In this document: positions 6,488 to 14,190 of the stretch, in pieces
How the letters are laid out: every line of letters starts with the position of its first letter
Position numbering within the stretch: the first letter of the stretch is position 1
Source of the DNA: an uncultured Clostridia bacterium
GTDB taxonomy: Bacteria; Bacillota; Clostridia; Christensenellales; Aristaeellaceae
NCBI GenBank assembly: GCA_945877525.1
Contig: CAMDVP010000036.1
Coordinates: 1 to 16,676 of the forward strand
Length of the DNA stretch: 16,676 nucleotides
Direction: 5' to 3'
Made by a program: the position numbers and the translations under genes
The notes under the pieces: model-generated
What the model saw: the letters and a program-made list of their open reading frames with translations, nothing else
Told to the model about the DNA's origin: nothing
Database searches by the model: none

Positions 6488-8881
6488 ATGCGATACGGCT
6501 ATTTTGACGATGCGGCCCGGGAATATGTCATCGACCGGCCCGACGCTCCCTTCTCCATGACCAACTATCTGGGAACCCAGCGCATGGGAGCAGTCATCTC
6601 CCATAACGCCGGGGGCTACTGCTGGCTGGATTCGCCCCAATATCACCGCATCACCCGCTTCCGGCCCAACGGCGTGCCCCTTGATTTTCCCGGACACTAT
6701 GTCTACCTGCGGGATGACGAAAGCGGCGAAGCCTGGTCGCTGAGCTGGCAGCCCACGGGACTTGCGCTGGACAGGGCGCGCTATGAGTGCCGCCACGGGC
6801 TGAGCTATTCCACCTTTTCCTGCGACTATCAGGGGCTTTCCGCCCGGCAGACGCTGTTCATCCCCCGGGAGAAGGACGGCCGCGACCCTGTTGAAGTGTT
6901 TGACGTGCGCATCCGCAATACGTCGGACAGGCTCCGGCGGGTGAGCGTGTTCGGTTATGTGGAATTTTCCTTCCACCATATCGACATGGACAACCAAAAT
7001 TTCCAGATGAGCCTGTATGCCACCGGCTCCCATGCGGAAAACGGGGCGGTACTCATGGAGGCCCACTACGAGGAGAACAGCTGGCAGTTCTTCGCAGGGA
7101 GTTTTCAGCCCGACAGCTTTGACGGTGTAAGGGACGCCTTCATCGGCCCCTACCGCACCGAGCGCAATCCCTTTGGGGTGGAGAAGGGCGAACTGTCCGG
7201 CTCACTGGAGATGGGCGGCAACCCCTGCGGCGCGCTGCACAAGCGCCTGACCCTGCAGCCAGGTGAGGAAAAGCGCGTGCTGTTTTACCTGGGTACGGGC
7301 CGGGGGCAGGCCGTGGAGGACGCCCGGCAACGCTATGATGCAGCAGGAGCAGACGCCGCCTTTGCCGAACTGAGGACGTGGTGGGACAGCCGCCTTGCGC
7401 CCCTGCAGGTTCGCACCCCTCACGAAAACATGAACCGCAGTCTCAATATCTGGAACCTGTACCAGAGCGAGGTGAACGTGCTGTTTTCCCGTTTTTCCTC
7501 CTTTATCGAGGTGGGCGGGCGCACGGGGCTGGGCTACCGCGACACGGCGCAGGACGCCATGTGCATTCCCCAGGCCGAGCCGGACATGTGCCAAAGACGC
7601 ATTGAACAGCTGCTCCACGGGCAGGTGTCCGCAGGCTATGGCCTGCACCTGTTCGACCCTGCCTGGTTCGAGCCGCAGAAAACACCGGCCTTCCAGTCCC
7701 CCACGGTCGTACCCACGCCGGAGAAGGGCAGCATGGTCCACGGCCTGAAGGACGCCTGCGCCGATGACGCGCTGTGGCTGATCCCCGCCATTGTGGAAAA
7801 CGTGCGGGAGAGCGGCGATGTAAGCTTCTTCGACCGGGTGATTCCCTACGCCGACGAGGGCGAGGACACCGTATGGGGCCACATGAAGCGGGCGCTGGAC
7901 TTTTCCTATGCCCATGTGGGAATAAACGGCGTGACCTGCGGCCTGCGGGCGGACTGGAACGACTGCCTCAACCTGGGCGGCGGAGAAAGCGCCATGGTAG
8001 CCTTCCTGCTGATCTGGGCGACGGAGCATTTCCTGGACGCGGCCCGCTTCCTCGGCCGGAAGGAGGACGCGGAACGCTATCAGGCGCTGATGGAGCACAT
8101 GAAAACCGTCTGTCAGGAAAAGCTGTGGGACGGCCGGTGGTTCCTGCGGGGCATCACCGCGGACGGTCGCGCTGTGGGCAGCCACACAGCCAAAGAGGGC
8201 AAGGTACACCTGGAAAGCAACGCCTGGGCCGTGGTCAGCGGCGCGGCCACTCCCGCACAGGGCCTCTCCTGCATGGACGCGGTGGACGAATGGCTCTATA
8301 CCCCCTATGGGCTGATGCTCAACGCGCCCTCCTTCACCGTGCCGGATGACGGGGTGGGCTTTGTGACACGGGTGTACCCCGGCATCAAGGAAAACGGCGC
8401 GGTGTTCAGCCATCCCAATCCCTGGGCCTGGGTGGCGGAATGCCGCCTGGGCCGCGGCGGACGCGCCATGAAATTCTACAACGCGCTTCTGCCGGAAAAC
8501 CAGAACGATCTGATGGAAATCCGCCAGGCCGAGCCGTACAGCTACTGCCAGTTCATCATGGGCCGCGACCACAGCGCCCACGGCCGGGCGCGCCACCCCT
8601 TCATGACCGGCTCCGCAGGCTGGGCATACTATGCCGCAGCCCGATACATGCTGGGGATTCGTCCCGGCTTCGACCGCCTGACGGTGGATCCCTGCATTCC
8701 CGCGGAATGGGATGGCTTTGATGCGGTGCGGCACTGGCGCGGGGCTGTTTATCAGATTCATGTGGAGAACCCCACGCATGTGGAAAAGGGCGTCCGCCTG
8801 CTGGAAGTGGACGGGCAGATAGCACAGACAATCCCCGTGTTTTCCTCCGGAGCGCACAGCATTCGGGTAGTCATGGGGTAA
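6488..8881 (+). CDS. GH94 disaccharide phosphorylase (cellobiose phosphorylase-like)
   Basis: A 797-residue cytoplasmic enzyme, close to the roughly 800 residues of cellobiose and chitobiose phosphorylases. Family GH94 enzymes cleave a beta-linked disaccharide with inorganic phosphate, giving a sugar 1-phosphate and a free sugar with inversion. The N-terminus (YFDDAAREYVI, then NYLGTQRMG and ISHNAGGYCW) is the GH94 beta-sandwich; the (alpha/alpha)6 barrel follows. The predicted general acid is Asp489 in RADWNDCLN. Phosphate-binding positions match His642 (FSHPNPW) and Thr707-Gly708 (TGSAGW). The C-terminal IDPCIP-like motif is VDPCIP. Relative to clostridial cellobiose phosphorylases as I remember them, the loop from about 383 to 426 is longer and the segment after DWNDCLN is shorter, so the acceptor sugar may not be glucose. 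No signal peptide. The ATG at 6488 has AAGGA 8 bases upstream. It is first of five genes and is followed after 15 bases by a phosphohexomutase. Confidence 0.92.
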   Translation: MRYGYFDDAAREYVIDRPDAPFSMTNYLGTQRMGAVISHNAGGYCWLDSPQYHRITRFRPNGVPLDFPGHYVYLRDDESGEAWSLSWQPTGLALDRARYECRHGLSYSTFSCDYQGLSARQTLFIPREKDGRDPVEVFDVRIRNTSDRLRRVSVFGYVEFSFHHIDMDNQNFQMSLYATGSHAENGAVLMEAHYEENSWQFFAGSFQPDSFDGVRDAFIGPYRTERNPFGVEKGELSGSLEMGGNPCGALHKRLTLQPGEEKRVLFYLGTGRGQAVEDARQRYDAAGADAAFAELRTWWDSRLAPLQVRTPHENMNRSLNIWNLYQSEVNVLFSRFSSFIEVGGRTGLGYRDTAQDAMCIPQAEPDMCQRRIEQLLHGQVSAGYGLHLFDPAWFEPQKTPAFQSPTVVPTPEKGSMVHGLKDACADDALWLIPAIVENVRESGDVSFFDRVIPYADEGEDTVWGHMKRALDFSYAHVGINGVTCGLRADWNDCLNLGGGESAMVAFLLIWATEHFLDAARFLGRKEDAERYQALMEHMKTVCQEKLWDGRWFLRGITADGRAVGSHTAKEGKVHLESNAWAVVSGAATPAQGLSCMDAVDEWLYTPYGLMLNAPSFTVPDDGVGFVTRVYPGIKENGAVFSHPNPWAWVAECRLGRGGRAMKFYNALLPENQNDLMEIRQAEPYSYCQFIMGRDHSAHGRARHPFMTGSAGWAYYAAARYMLGIRPGFDRLTVDPCIPAEWDGFDAVRHWRGAVYQIHVENPTHVEKGVRLLEVDGQIAQTIPVFSSGAHSIRVVMG

Positions 8882-8896
8882 GGGAGGCTCAAGAGG

Positions 8897-10318
8897 ATGA
8901 TTGAATTCGGTACCGGCGGCTGGCGCGCCGTGATCGGCGACCTGTTCACCCGGGACAACATCCGCAGGGTTGCCTGCGCTCTGGCCCGGCGCATGCAGCG
9001 CGAGGGCGTGACCGGCGCAGGAATGTGCATTGGCTATGACCGGCGCTTTCTCAGCAGGGAAGCGGCCATCTGGTTTTCCGAGGTGATGGCCGGGGAGGGC
9101 GTGAAGCTCTACTTCGTCAACCTGGCCGCCCCCACACCTCAAATCATGTTCACTGTCAAGCACATGGCGCTGCCCTACGGCGCGGCGGTCACCGCCAGCC
9201 ACAACCCGGCCATCTACAACGGCATCAAGCTGTTCACCCGGGGCGGACGCGACGCCACCCAGGACGTGACCGACGCCATCAGCCAGGAGGCCAACGCCCT
9301 GCGGGAGGAGGAGATACGCTCCATCGACTTTGACCTGGCCCGGGAGCAGGGACTGATTTCCTTCATCGACCCACGGGACGCCTATCTGGACTCCATCATG
9401 GCGCAGATTGACATGGAGGCCATCCGCGCCCGCCGCCCCCGCATTGAGCTGGATCCCATGTATGGTGTGAGCCTGACGGGGCTGATGACCATCCTCTACA
9501 CCGCCCGATGCGACATCGACGTGATCAACGACCGACACGACGCCTTCTTCGGCGGACACCTTCCCGCCCCCAACCCCGACACCCTGCGGGATTTGCAGGG
9601 CATTGTCCGTGACCATCACGCCGACATCGGCATCGCCACCGACGGCGACGCGGACCGCCTGGGTATTATTGACGAGATGGGCAATTATGTTCCCGCCAAC
9701 ATGGTGCTGGTGCTGCTGTACTACTATCTGCTGAAGTACAAGGGCTGGCGGGGCGCGGCGGTGCGCAACATCGCCACCACCCATTTGCTGGACCGGGTAG
9801 CCGAGGCCTTCGGACAGCCCTGCTACGAAGTACCCGTGGGCTTCAAGCACATCTCCTCTGCCATGGACGCTCACGATGCGCTCATCGGTGGCGAATCCTC
9901 CGGCGGCCTCACGGTGCGGGGGCACATCAGCGGCAAGGACGGGCTGTACGCGGCATCCCTTCTGGTGGAGATGCTCAGCGTTTCCCGCAAGCCCCTCTCC
10001 GCCCTGGTGCAGGAAATCTACGACACCTTCGGCGAAATGCACATGGCCGAGTACGACTGGGCCCTCACACCCCAGCGCCGCGAGGACATCCACCGCCTGC
10101 TCATGGTGGAAAAGCGCCTGCCTGACTTCGGCCTGCCCATGACGCGGGTGAATTACATGGATGGCTGCAAGGTGTATTTCGAGGATGGATGGATGATTGC
10201 GCGCTTCTCGGGTACAGAGCCCCGGGTGAGGGTGTTTGCCGAGCGGGATACCCTGACCCACGCCCGGCAGCTGGTGAAAACCATGGCCGATTTCGTGGGG
10301 CTGCCCTTCCAGGCATAA
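8897..10318 (+). CDS. Phosphoglucomutase/phosphomannomutase family (alpha-D-phosphohexomutase)
   Basis: A 473-residue cytoplasmic mutase, typical length for the superfamily, interconverting hexose 1-phosphate and 6-phosphate through a phosphoserine. All four signature sites are present: the catalytic loop TASHNP with Ser101, the metal-binding loop DGDADR at 249-254, the sugar-binding loop GGESSG at 331-336, and the phosphate-binding loop RFSGTEPR at 436-443. GGAGG lies 10 bases before the ATG. Placed 15 bases after the GH94 phosphorylase, it is the expected next step, converting the released glucose 1-phosphate (or related sugar phosphate) to the 6-phosphate for glycolysis. The sequence does not separate a glucose from a mannose or N-acetylglucosamine preference; if the latter, the locus would be for an aminosugar or mannosyl substrate. 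Confidence 0.93.
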   Translation: MIEFGTGGWRAVIGDLFTRDNIRRVACALARRMQREGVTGAGMCIGYDRRFLSREAAIWFSEVMAGEGVKLYFVNLAAPTPQIMFTVKHMALPYGAAVTASHNPAIYNGIKLFTRGGRDATQDVTDAISQEANALREEEIRSIDFDLAREQGLISFIDPRDAYLDSIMAQIDMEAIRARRPRIELDPMYGVSLTGLMTILYTARCDIDVINDRHDAFFGGHLPAPNPDTLRDLQGIVRDHHADIGIATDGDADRLGIIDEMGNYVPANMVLVLLYYYLLKYKGWRGAAVRNIATTHLLDRVAEAFGQPCYEVPVGFKHISSAMDAHDALIGGESSGGLTVRGHISGKDGLYAASLLVEMLSVSRKPLSALVQEIYDTFGEMHMAEYDWALTPQRREDIHRLLMVEKRLPDFGLPMTRVNYMDGCKVYFEDGWMIARFSGTEPRVRVFAERDTLTHARQLVKTMADFVGLPFQA

Positions 10319-10343
10319 CAATCCCAACGCGGGGAGGCACGGG

Positions 10344-12035
10344 ATGAAATTCTTCAAGTCGATCCGGGTGCAGCTGGTGGCCATCATGCTTCTGTGCTAC
10401 CTCACCCCCACGCTGATTCTCGGGGAATACATGGGCAACGTTTTCTTTGCGGATCTGCGTACCAAAACGGAAACCGCCCTTACCTCCAGCGTGGAGCATG
10501 CCTGTACCCTCAGCCTGCAAAGCGTAGCCCGCGCCGTCAGCCTGGCCAAGGACGCCACCTACGACGGCGAATTGAACACCGTGTACGCCGCCTATCAGTC
10601 CGGCGCCATCACTGACGCGGAATTTCTGCGCCAGTCCCGCAATTACGTTGAGCGCAAGTACAGCAGGGAAAGCCTGTTTACCTTCGCGCTGTTTTTCCCC
10701 GTCAGCGATCCCTCCATGCTGGTGTACAACCGCGCCGGCTACGAGCAGGCCATGCTGTATCTGCAAAACGCCAACGACCGGGTCATCGCCCTGTGCGAAG
10801 ACCTGGACACCCGCTGCCTGTTCCTGGAGGAGGGCGGGCAGACCTATCTGGTGCGCAACCTGATGAACCTGCGCCTGGAGCGCTTCGGTCTGCTGGTGCT
10901 GGGGATCAACCGGGACAGGCTGCTTTGCGATGTGGAGGCGCTGTCCTCATCCTGGGACGGAGAGGTGCAGGTGATGCTGGGCCAGTCCGGGGCTACCCAG
11001 GTGGACTGGGACGCGCTGTCCCCAGGCCTGAGCGAAGCCCCCAGGGAGGATCAAATCCAGTATGTGCACAGGGAGCGGCAGAGCGACTTTGATTTCGCCC
11101 TGCGCCTGAGCGTCAGCCAGGACCGCATCTACGGGGAAATCCGCGCCTTCCGCCGGCTGATGACCGGGCTGTTTGTGCTGCTTGTGCCTGTGCTGGGGCT
11201 GATTTTGTGGTATGTACGGCGGCGGATTGTCCGGCCCATCAGTTTGCTCAGCCAGGCCTCCCGCCGCATAGAGGAGGGCGAATGGGGCGTAACCGTACCC
11301 ATGCACGGCGACGACGAGCTGGGCCGCCTGGGCAGCGCCTTTTCCAACATGAGCCGCCGCATTGCCGACCTGATCGACAAAACCTACAAGGAAGAAATCG
11401 CCCTGCGGGACGCGAAGATTCAGGCCATGCAGAGCCGCATCAACCCCCATTTTATCAACAACGCCCTGGAAACCCTCAACTGGGAGGCCCGGCTGGAGGG
11501 TTCGGAAACCATGGCCGGGATGGTGGAATCCCTCAGCGTGCTGCTCAACGCGGGCATGGGCCGGGCCAACCGCCGCATGGTGTCCCTTCGGGAGGAAATC
11601 GACGTGGCCCGGGCCTACTGCTACTTTGTGGGGCTGCGCTACGGCGACAGGCTGCAGGTTCGATACAGCCTGGACGAGCATTCGCTGGATGTAGTGGTGC
11701 CGCTATTGACCCTGCAGCCCCTGCTGGAAAATGCCGTGGAGCATGGCATCGAGCCTGCGGGCGGCGGGGAGATCGAGCTGAGCAGCCTGCGGGCAGGGGA
11801 TTTGCTGCTGCTCCAGGTGATCAACAGCGGCAAGCCCTTGGACAAAGACGACCTGGCGCGCATCCGTGCCGCCCTGCATGGGGACAGCCAGGGCGGGCAT
11901 CATCTGGGGCTGAGCAACATCACCACCCGCCTGCACCTGATTTACGGAGGCCGGGCAACCCTCGATATGCGCAGTGACGAGCGGGGTCACACCGTGGTGC
12001 GTCTGGAAATTCCCCTGAAGGAGGAGGAAGCATGA
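10344..12035 (+). CDS. YesM-type sensor histidine kinase
   Basis: A 563-residue membrane sensor kinase. A first membrane helix (about 9-27) and a second (about 273-291) enclose an extracellular domain of some 245 residues. A HAMP domain (about 292-345) follows, starting at the RRRIVRPISLL stretch. The His_kinase domain has the phosphoacceptor His369 in QSRINPHFINNALETLNW, the motif of the YesM/LytS class. The ATPase domain has the N-box LLENAVEHG with Asn463 and the late glycine segment HHLGLSNITTRL. GGAGG lies 6 bases upstream of the ATG. Its stop overlaps the start of the next gene (ATGA), a solute-binding protein, so kinase and binding protein are probably made in fixed ratio. Together with the AraC-type regulator at 13260 it forms a sugar-sensing system. 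Confidence 0.94.
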   Translation: MKFFKSIRVQLVAIMLLCYLTPTLILGEYMGNVFFADLRTKTETALTSSVEHACTLSLQSVARAVSLAKDATYDGELNTVYAAYQSGAITDAEFLRQSRNYVERKYSRESLFTFALFFPVSDPSMLVYNRAGYEQAMLYLQNANDRVIALCEDLDTRCLFLEEGGQTYLVRNLMNLRLERFGLLVLGINRDRLLCDVEALSSSWDGEVQVMLGQSGATQVDWDALSPGLSEAPREDQIQYVHRERQSDFDFALRLSVSQDRIYGEIRAFRRLMTGLFVLLVPVLGLILWYVRRRIVRPISLLSQASRRIEEGEWGVTVPMHGDDELGRLGSAFSNMSRRIADLIDKTYKEEIALRDAKIQAMQSRINPHFINNALETLNWEARLEGSETMAGMVESLSVLLNAGMGRANRRMVSLREEIDVARAYCYFVGLRYGDRLQVRYSLDEHSLDVVVPLLTLQPLLENAVEHGIEPAGGGEIELSSLRAGDLLLLQVINSGKPLDKDDLARIRAALHGDSQGGHHLGLSNITTRLHLIYGGRATLDMRSDERGHTVVRLEIPLKEEEA

Positions 12036-13237
12036 AGCGCTGTATTCGCCTGATCTGCTGCCTGCTGGCGCTGCTTGCGCCAGGCTGCGCCTTCTGCGAC
12101 GGACTGACCCTGCGCACCGCCAGCTGCTTTGCCGGGGCCGACGCGGCCGCCGACGCCTATGTGCAGCTGCTCCGCGCCTTTGAGGAGCAAACGGGCTATA
12201 CCATTGAGGATTCCTCAGCCTCCAGCGACGAAAGCTGGAAGGCCAGCGTGCTGTATGACTTTGCCGCAGGCAACGAGCCGGACGTGCTGTTCTTCTTCGC
12301 CGCCAACGCGGATTCCGCGCCCCTGCTCAGCCGGGTGGTGCCCATTGAGGAAATCAACGCCGCCTATCCCGGCCTGAACCTGCCCGAAGCCGCCGCGTTG
12401 ACGGAGAGCGACGGCCGGGTGTATGCCATACCCGCCCGACCCTTCTGGGAAGGGCTGTTCGTGAACACCGACCTGTTTGACCGCTACGGCCTGGATCTGC
12501 CCACCACCTGGGACAGGCTTGAAACGGCCATCCTCCGCTTCCGCGAGGAAGGCGTGGTGCCCATCTCCGCCTCGTTGTCAGACATCCCTCATTACCTGGC
12601 GGAGATGTCCATCCTGGTGTGCGGAGCGCCCGAGGAGCATACCCTCCGCCCCCGCACCCTGGCGGAGGTGCCGCAATCCTGGTTCGACGGCATGAAGCTC
12701 ATCCGCCGCCTGTATACCCTGGGTGCCTTCGCGGACAACGTGAACGCCACCAACGAATCCATGGCCAGTCAGCTTTTCCGCGACAAAAAAGCCGCCATGC
12801 AGATCGACGGCAGCTGGTTTGCCAACAGCATTCCCCAGGAAAGCATGGATACCACCATCGTTATGCCCATGCCCGCCTATGCCGGCAGCGCCGACCCCAA
12901 CGCGTATATCGGCGGCGTGTCCATGGGCTTCTACCTGACCCGACGGGCCTGGGAAGATCCCGACAGGCGCGACGCGGCGGTGGAGCTGCTTTCCTTCTTC
13001 GCCCGGGAGGAAAATCTCAGCGCCCTGGGCAGCTATCACCTGACAGGGGCGCTCCTGCAATCCTCTCAAGCCATGCTGTCCCACACCGACGCCATGCTCC
13101 GCCCCTTCCAGGATGACATGAGCAAGGAAGCCCGGGAAACCTGGCTGCTGGGCTGCGTGGCCGCCGTGGCCGAGGGAGCCATGACCCCGGAGGAATGCTG
13201 GGAAAAGATCATGCTGCTTCATCCCTTTGAAAACTGA
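12032..13237 (+). CDS. Solute-binding protein of the sensor system (family 1 extracellular SBP)
   Basis: A 401-residue periplasmic-binding-protein-like protein. An N-terminal signal (MKRCIRLICCLLALLAPGC) ends in LAPGC, a poor lipobox because of Pro at -2, so anchoring through Cys19 is possible but uncertain. The mature part has family 1 features: LLRAFEEQTGYTIED near the start, a PDVLFFFAANADSAPLL segment, YAIPARPFWEGLFVNTDLFDRYGLDLPTTWD near the ligand cleft, and AAMQIDGSWFANSIP. It starts by 4-base overlap with the kinase gene and is followed after 22 bases by the response regulator, with no permease beside it. This placement says it senses rather than transports, by docking on the kinase's outer domain. 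AraPST in Geobacillus has the same three parts. The ligand is probably the sugar imported by the divergent operon. Confidence 0.88.
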   Translation: MKRCIRLICCLLALLAPGCAFCDGLTLRTASCFAGADAAADAYVQLLRAFEEQTGYTIEDSSASSDESWKASVLYDFAAGNEPDVLFFFAANADSAPLLSRVVPIEEINAAYPGLNLPEAAALTESDGRVYAIPARPFWEGLFVNTDLFDRYGLDLPTTWDRLETAILRFREEGVVPISASLSDIPHYLAEMSILVCGAPEEHTLRPRTLAEVPQSWFDGMKLIRRLYTLGAFADNVNATNESMASQLFRDKKAAMQIDGSWFANSIPQESMDTTIVMPMPAYAGSADPNAYIGGVSMGFYLTRRAWEDPDRRDAAVELLSFFAREENLSALGSYHLTGALLQSSQAMLSHTDAMLRPFQDDMSKEARETWLLGCVAAVAEGAMTPEECWEKIMLLHPFEN

Positions 13238-13259
13238 AGGGCAAAAGGAGGGATACCCC

Positions 13260-14015
13260 ATGTATCGTGTGGCGCTGGTGGATGACGAGCGGCTGATTTT
13301 GGAAGGGCTGTCCCGGGTGGTACCCTGGGAGAGCCTTGGCTGCTGTGTAGCGGGCACGGCCAGCGACGGCCGGGAGGGCCTGGCGCTGATCCGCCGGGAG
13401 CAGCCCGACATGGTGCTGACCGACATCCGCATGCCCAACATGGACGGCCTGACCATGCTGGCCGCGCTGCACAGCGAATTTCCCCAGATGCAGATGACCG
13501 TGCTCACCGCCTACCGCGACTTTGATTACGCGAAGCGCGCCCTCACCCTGGGGGTGTGCCGGTATCTGCTCAAGCCCAGCAAAATGGACGAAATCCACGA
13601 GGCCGTGCGGTTCATGGCCGCCCGGCTGGACGCCCTTTCTCCCCCGGAGGAGGGCGCGGAGGAGGAATCGGCCGAGGGCGGCGAGGCAGGCAGCTTCATC
13701 GTCAACGCCGCGCTGGAGTATATGCGCAGCCACTGCGCCGAGCACATCAGCCTGGCCGATGTGGCCGACCATGTGTATGTCAGCCAGTGGCACCTGTCCA
13801 AGCTCATCAACCGCCACACCGGGCAGAGCTTTTTCGACCTGATCGGCGGCATGCGCATTGACCGGGCGAAGGTGCTGCTGGCCGACCCCGCCATGCGCGT
13901 TCACGCCGTGGCGGAAGAGGTGGGATACAACGATGTGGCGCACTTCTCCAAGAGCTTCAAGCGGATTGTCGGCAAAACCCCCGGTGAGTATCGCGCCTCC
14001 CTGACGCGGAAATAA
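13260..14015 (+). CDS. AraC-family response regulator (YesN type)
   Basis: A 251-residue regulator, short for YesN-type proteins because the linker between domains is small. The receiver domain (1 to about 120) has the acid pair Asp8-Asp9, the phosphoacceptor Asp55 in LTDIRMPNMDG, Thr83 and Lys105 (LLKP). A Glu/Ala/Gly-rich linker (about 125-150) leads to an AraC-type DNA-binding domain with two helix-turn-helix units: ISLADVADHVYVSQWHLSKLI and VHAVAEEVGYNDVAHFSKSFK, ending TPGEYRASL. The frame is open upstream to 13227, but the ATG at 13260 has AGGAGG with 8-base spacing and starts exactly at the receiver domain. As last gene of the operon it likely activates both divergent promoters around 6232-6487 (inference). 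Confidence 0.95.
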   Translation: MYRVALVDDERLILEGLSRVVPWESLGCCVAGTASDGREGLALIRREQPDMVLTDIRMPNMDGLTMLAALHSEFPQMQMTVLTAYRDFDYAKRALTLGVCRYLLKPSKMDEIHEAVRFMAARLDALSPPEEGAEEESAEGGEAGSFIVNAALEYMRSHCAEHISLADVADHVYVSQWHLSKLINRHTGQSFFDLIGGMRIDRAKVLLADPAMRVHAVAEEVGYNDVAHFSKSFKRIVGKTPGEYRASLTRK

Positions 14016-14050
14016 GGATCGCCCCCGTCCATGCAGGATGGGGGCGATCC
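14016..14050 (+). terminator. Terminator hairpin of the phosphorylase-sensor operon, probably bidirectional
   Basis: Starts on the base after the regulator stop. An 11-base perfect stem (14016-14026 with 14040-14050, GGATCGCCCCC/GGGGGCGATCC) extends by four further pairs (one G-U) to a 5-base loop. The plus strand continues TTGTATATAT, a weak T-run. The minus strand continues TTATTT, so it could also stop the convergent DUF5711 transcript. Confidence 0.8.
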
Positions 14051-14061
14051 TTGTATATATG

Positions 14062-14171
14062 ATACTGTTCTCGCTTAAAACGATTGCTTTGCCGAAGGCA
14101 GAGGTTTCGCGCCTGCAGAGGCGAAATCTTTTTGCTGCATATCAGAATATGATTTAGAAACAGAACAGTAT
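14062..14171. repeat. 10-base inverted repeat flanking a structured AT-rich segment
   Basis: ATACTGTTCT (14062-14071) is exactly reverse-complemented at 14162-14171 (AGAACAGTAT). Inside are a small hairpin at 14088-14104 (TGCC/GGCA core, GAA loop) and a terminator-like hairpin at 14105-14133. ACAGTATG also recurs directly at 14166-14173 and 14181-14188. The segment is richer in A/T than the flanking genes. It could be a small non-autonomous element or just folded 3' UTR; no target-site duplication is obvious. Confidence 0.4.
14105..14133 (+). terminator. Second terminator-like hairpin
   Basis: TTTCGC (14105-14110) pairs with GCGAAA (14121-14126); the pairing can extend inward to AGGC/GCCT with a two-base bulge. 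TCTTTTT (14127-14133) follows directly on the plus strand. It would back up the terminator at 14016-14050. Confidence 0.5.
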
Positions 14172-14190
14172 GCATGCAACACAGTATGAA

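Noticed and set aside
6232..6489. N-terminal extension of the LplB-type permease up to 6489
   Set aside because: It would cross the operon's promoter and control region and overlap the divergent GH94 start. The ATG at 6231 has a proper ribosome-binding site and family-typical position.
7202..10387. A 1061-codon open frame antisense to the GH94, mutase and kinase genes
   Set aside because: It mirrors two complete, well-conserved genes, is rich in His, Gly, Val and Gln as antisense frames of GC-rich genes are, and has no recognisable domain. Long antisense frames are expected at this base composition.
14051..14190. Riboswitch or tRNA in the convergent intergenic region
   Set aside because: It lies downstream of both genes, so it cannot be a leader for either, and no cloverleaf or known aptamer core is recognisable.
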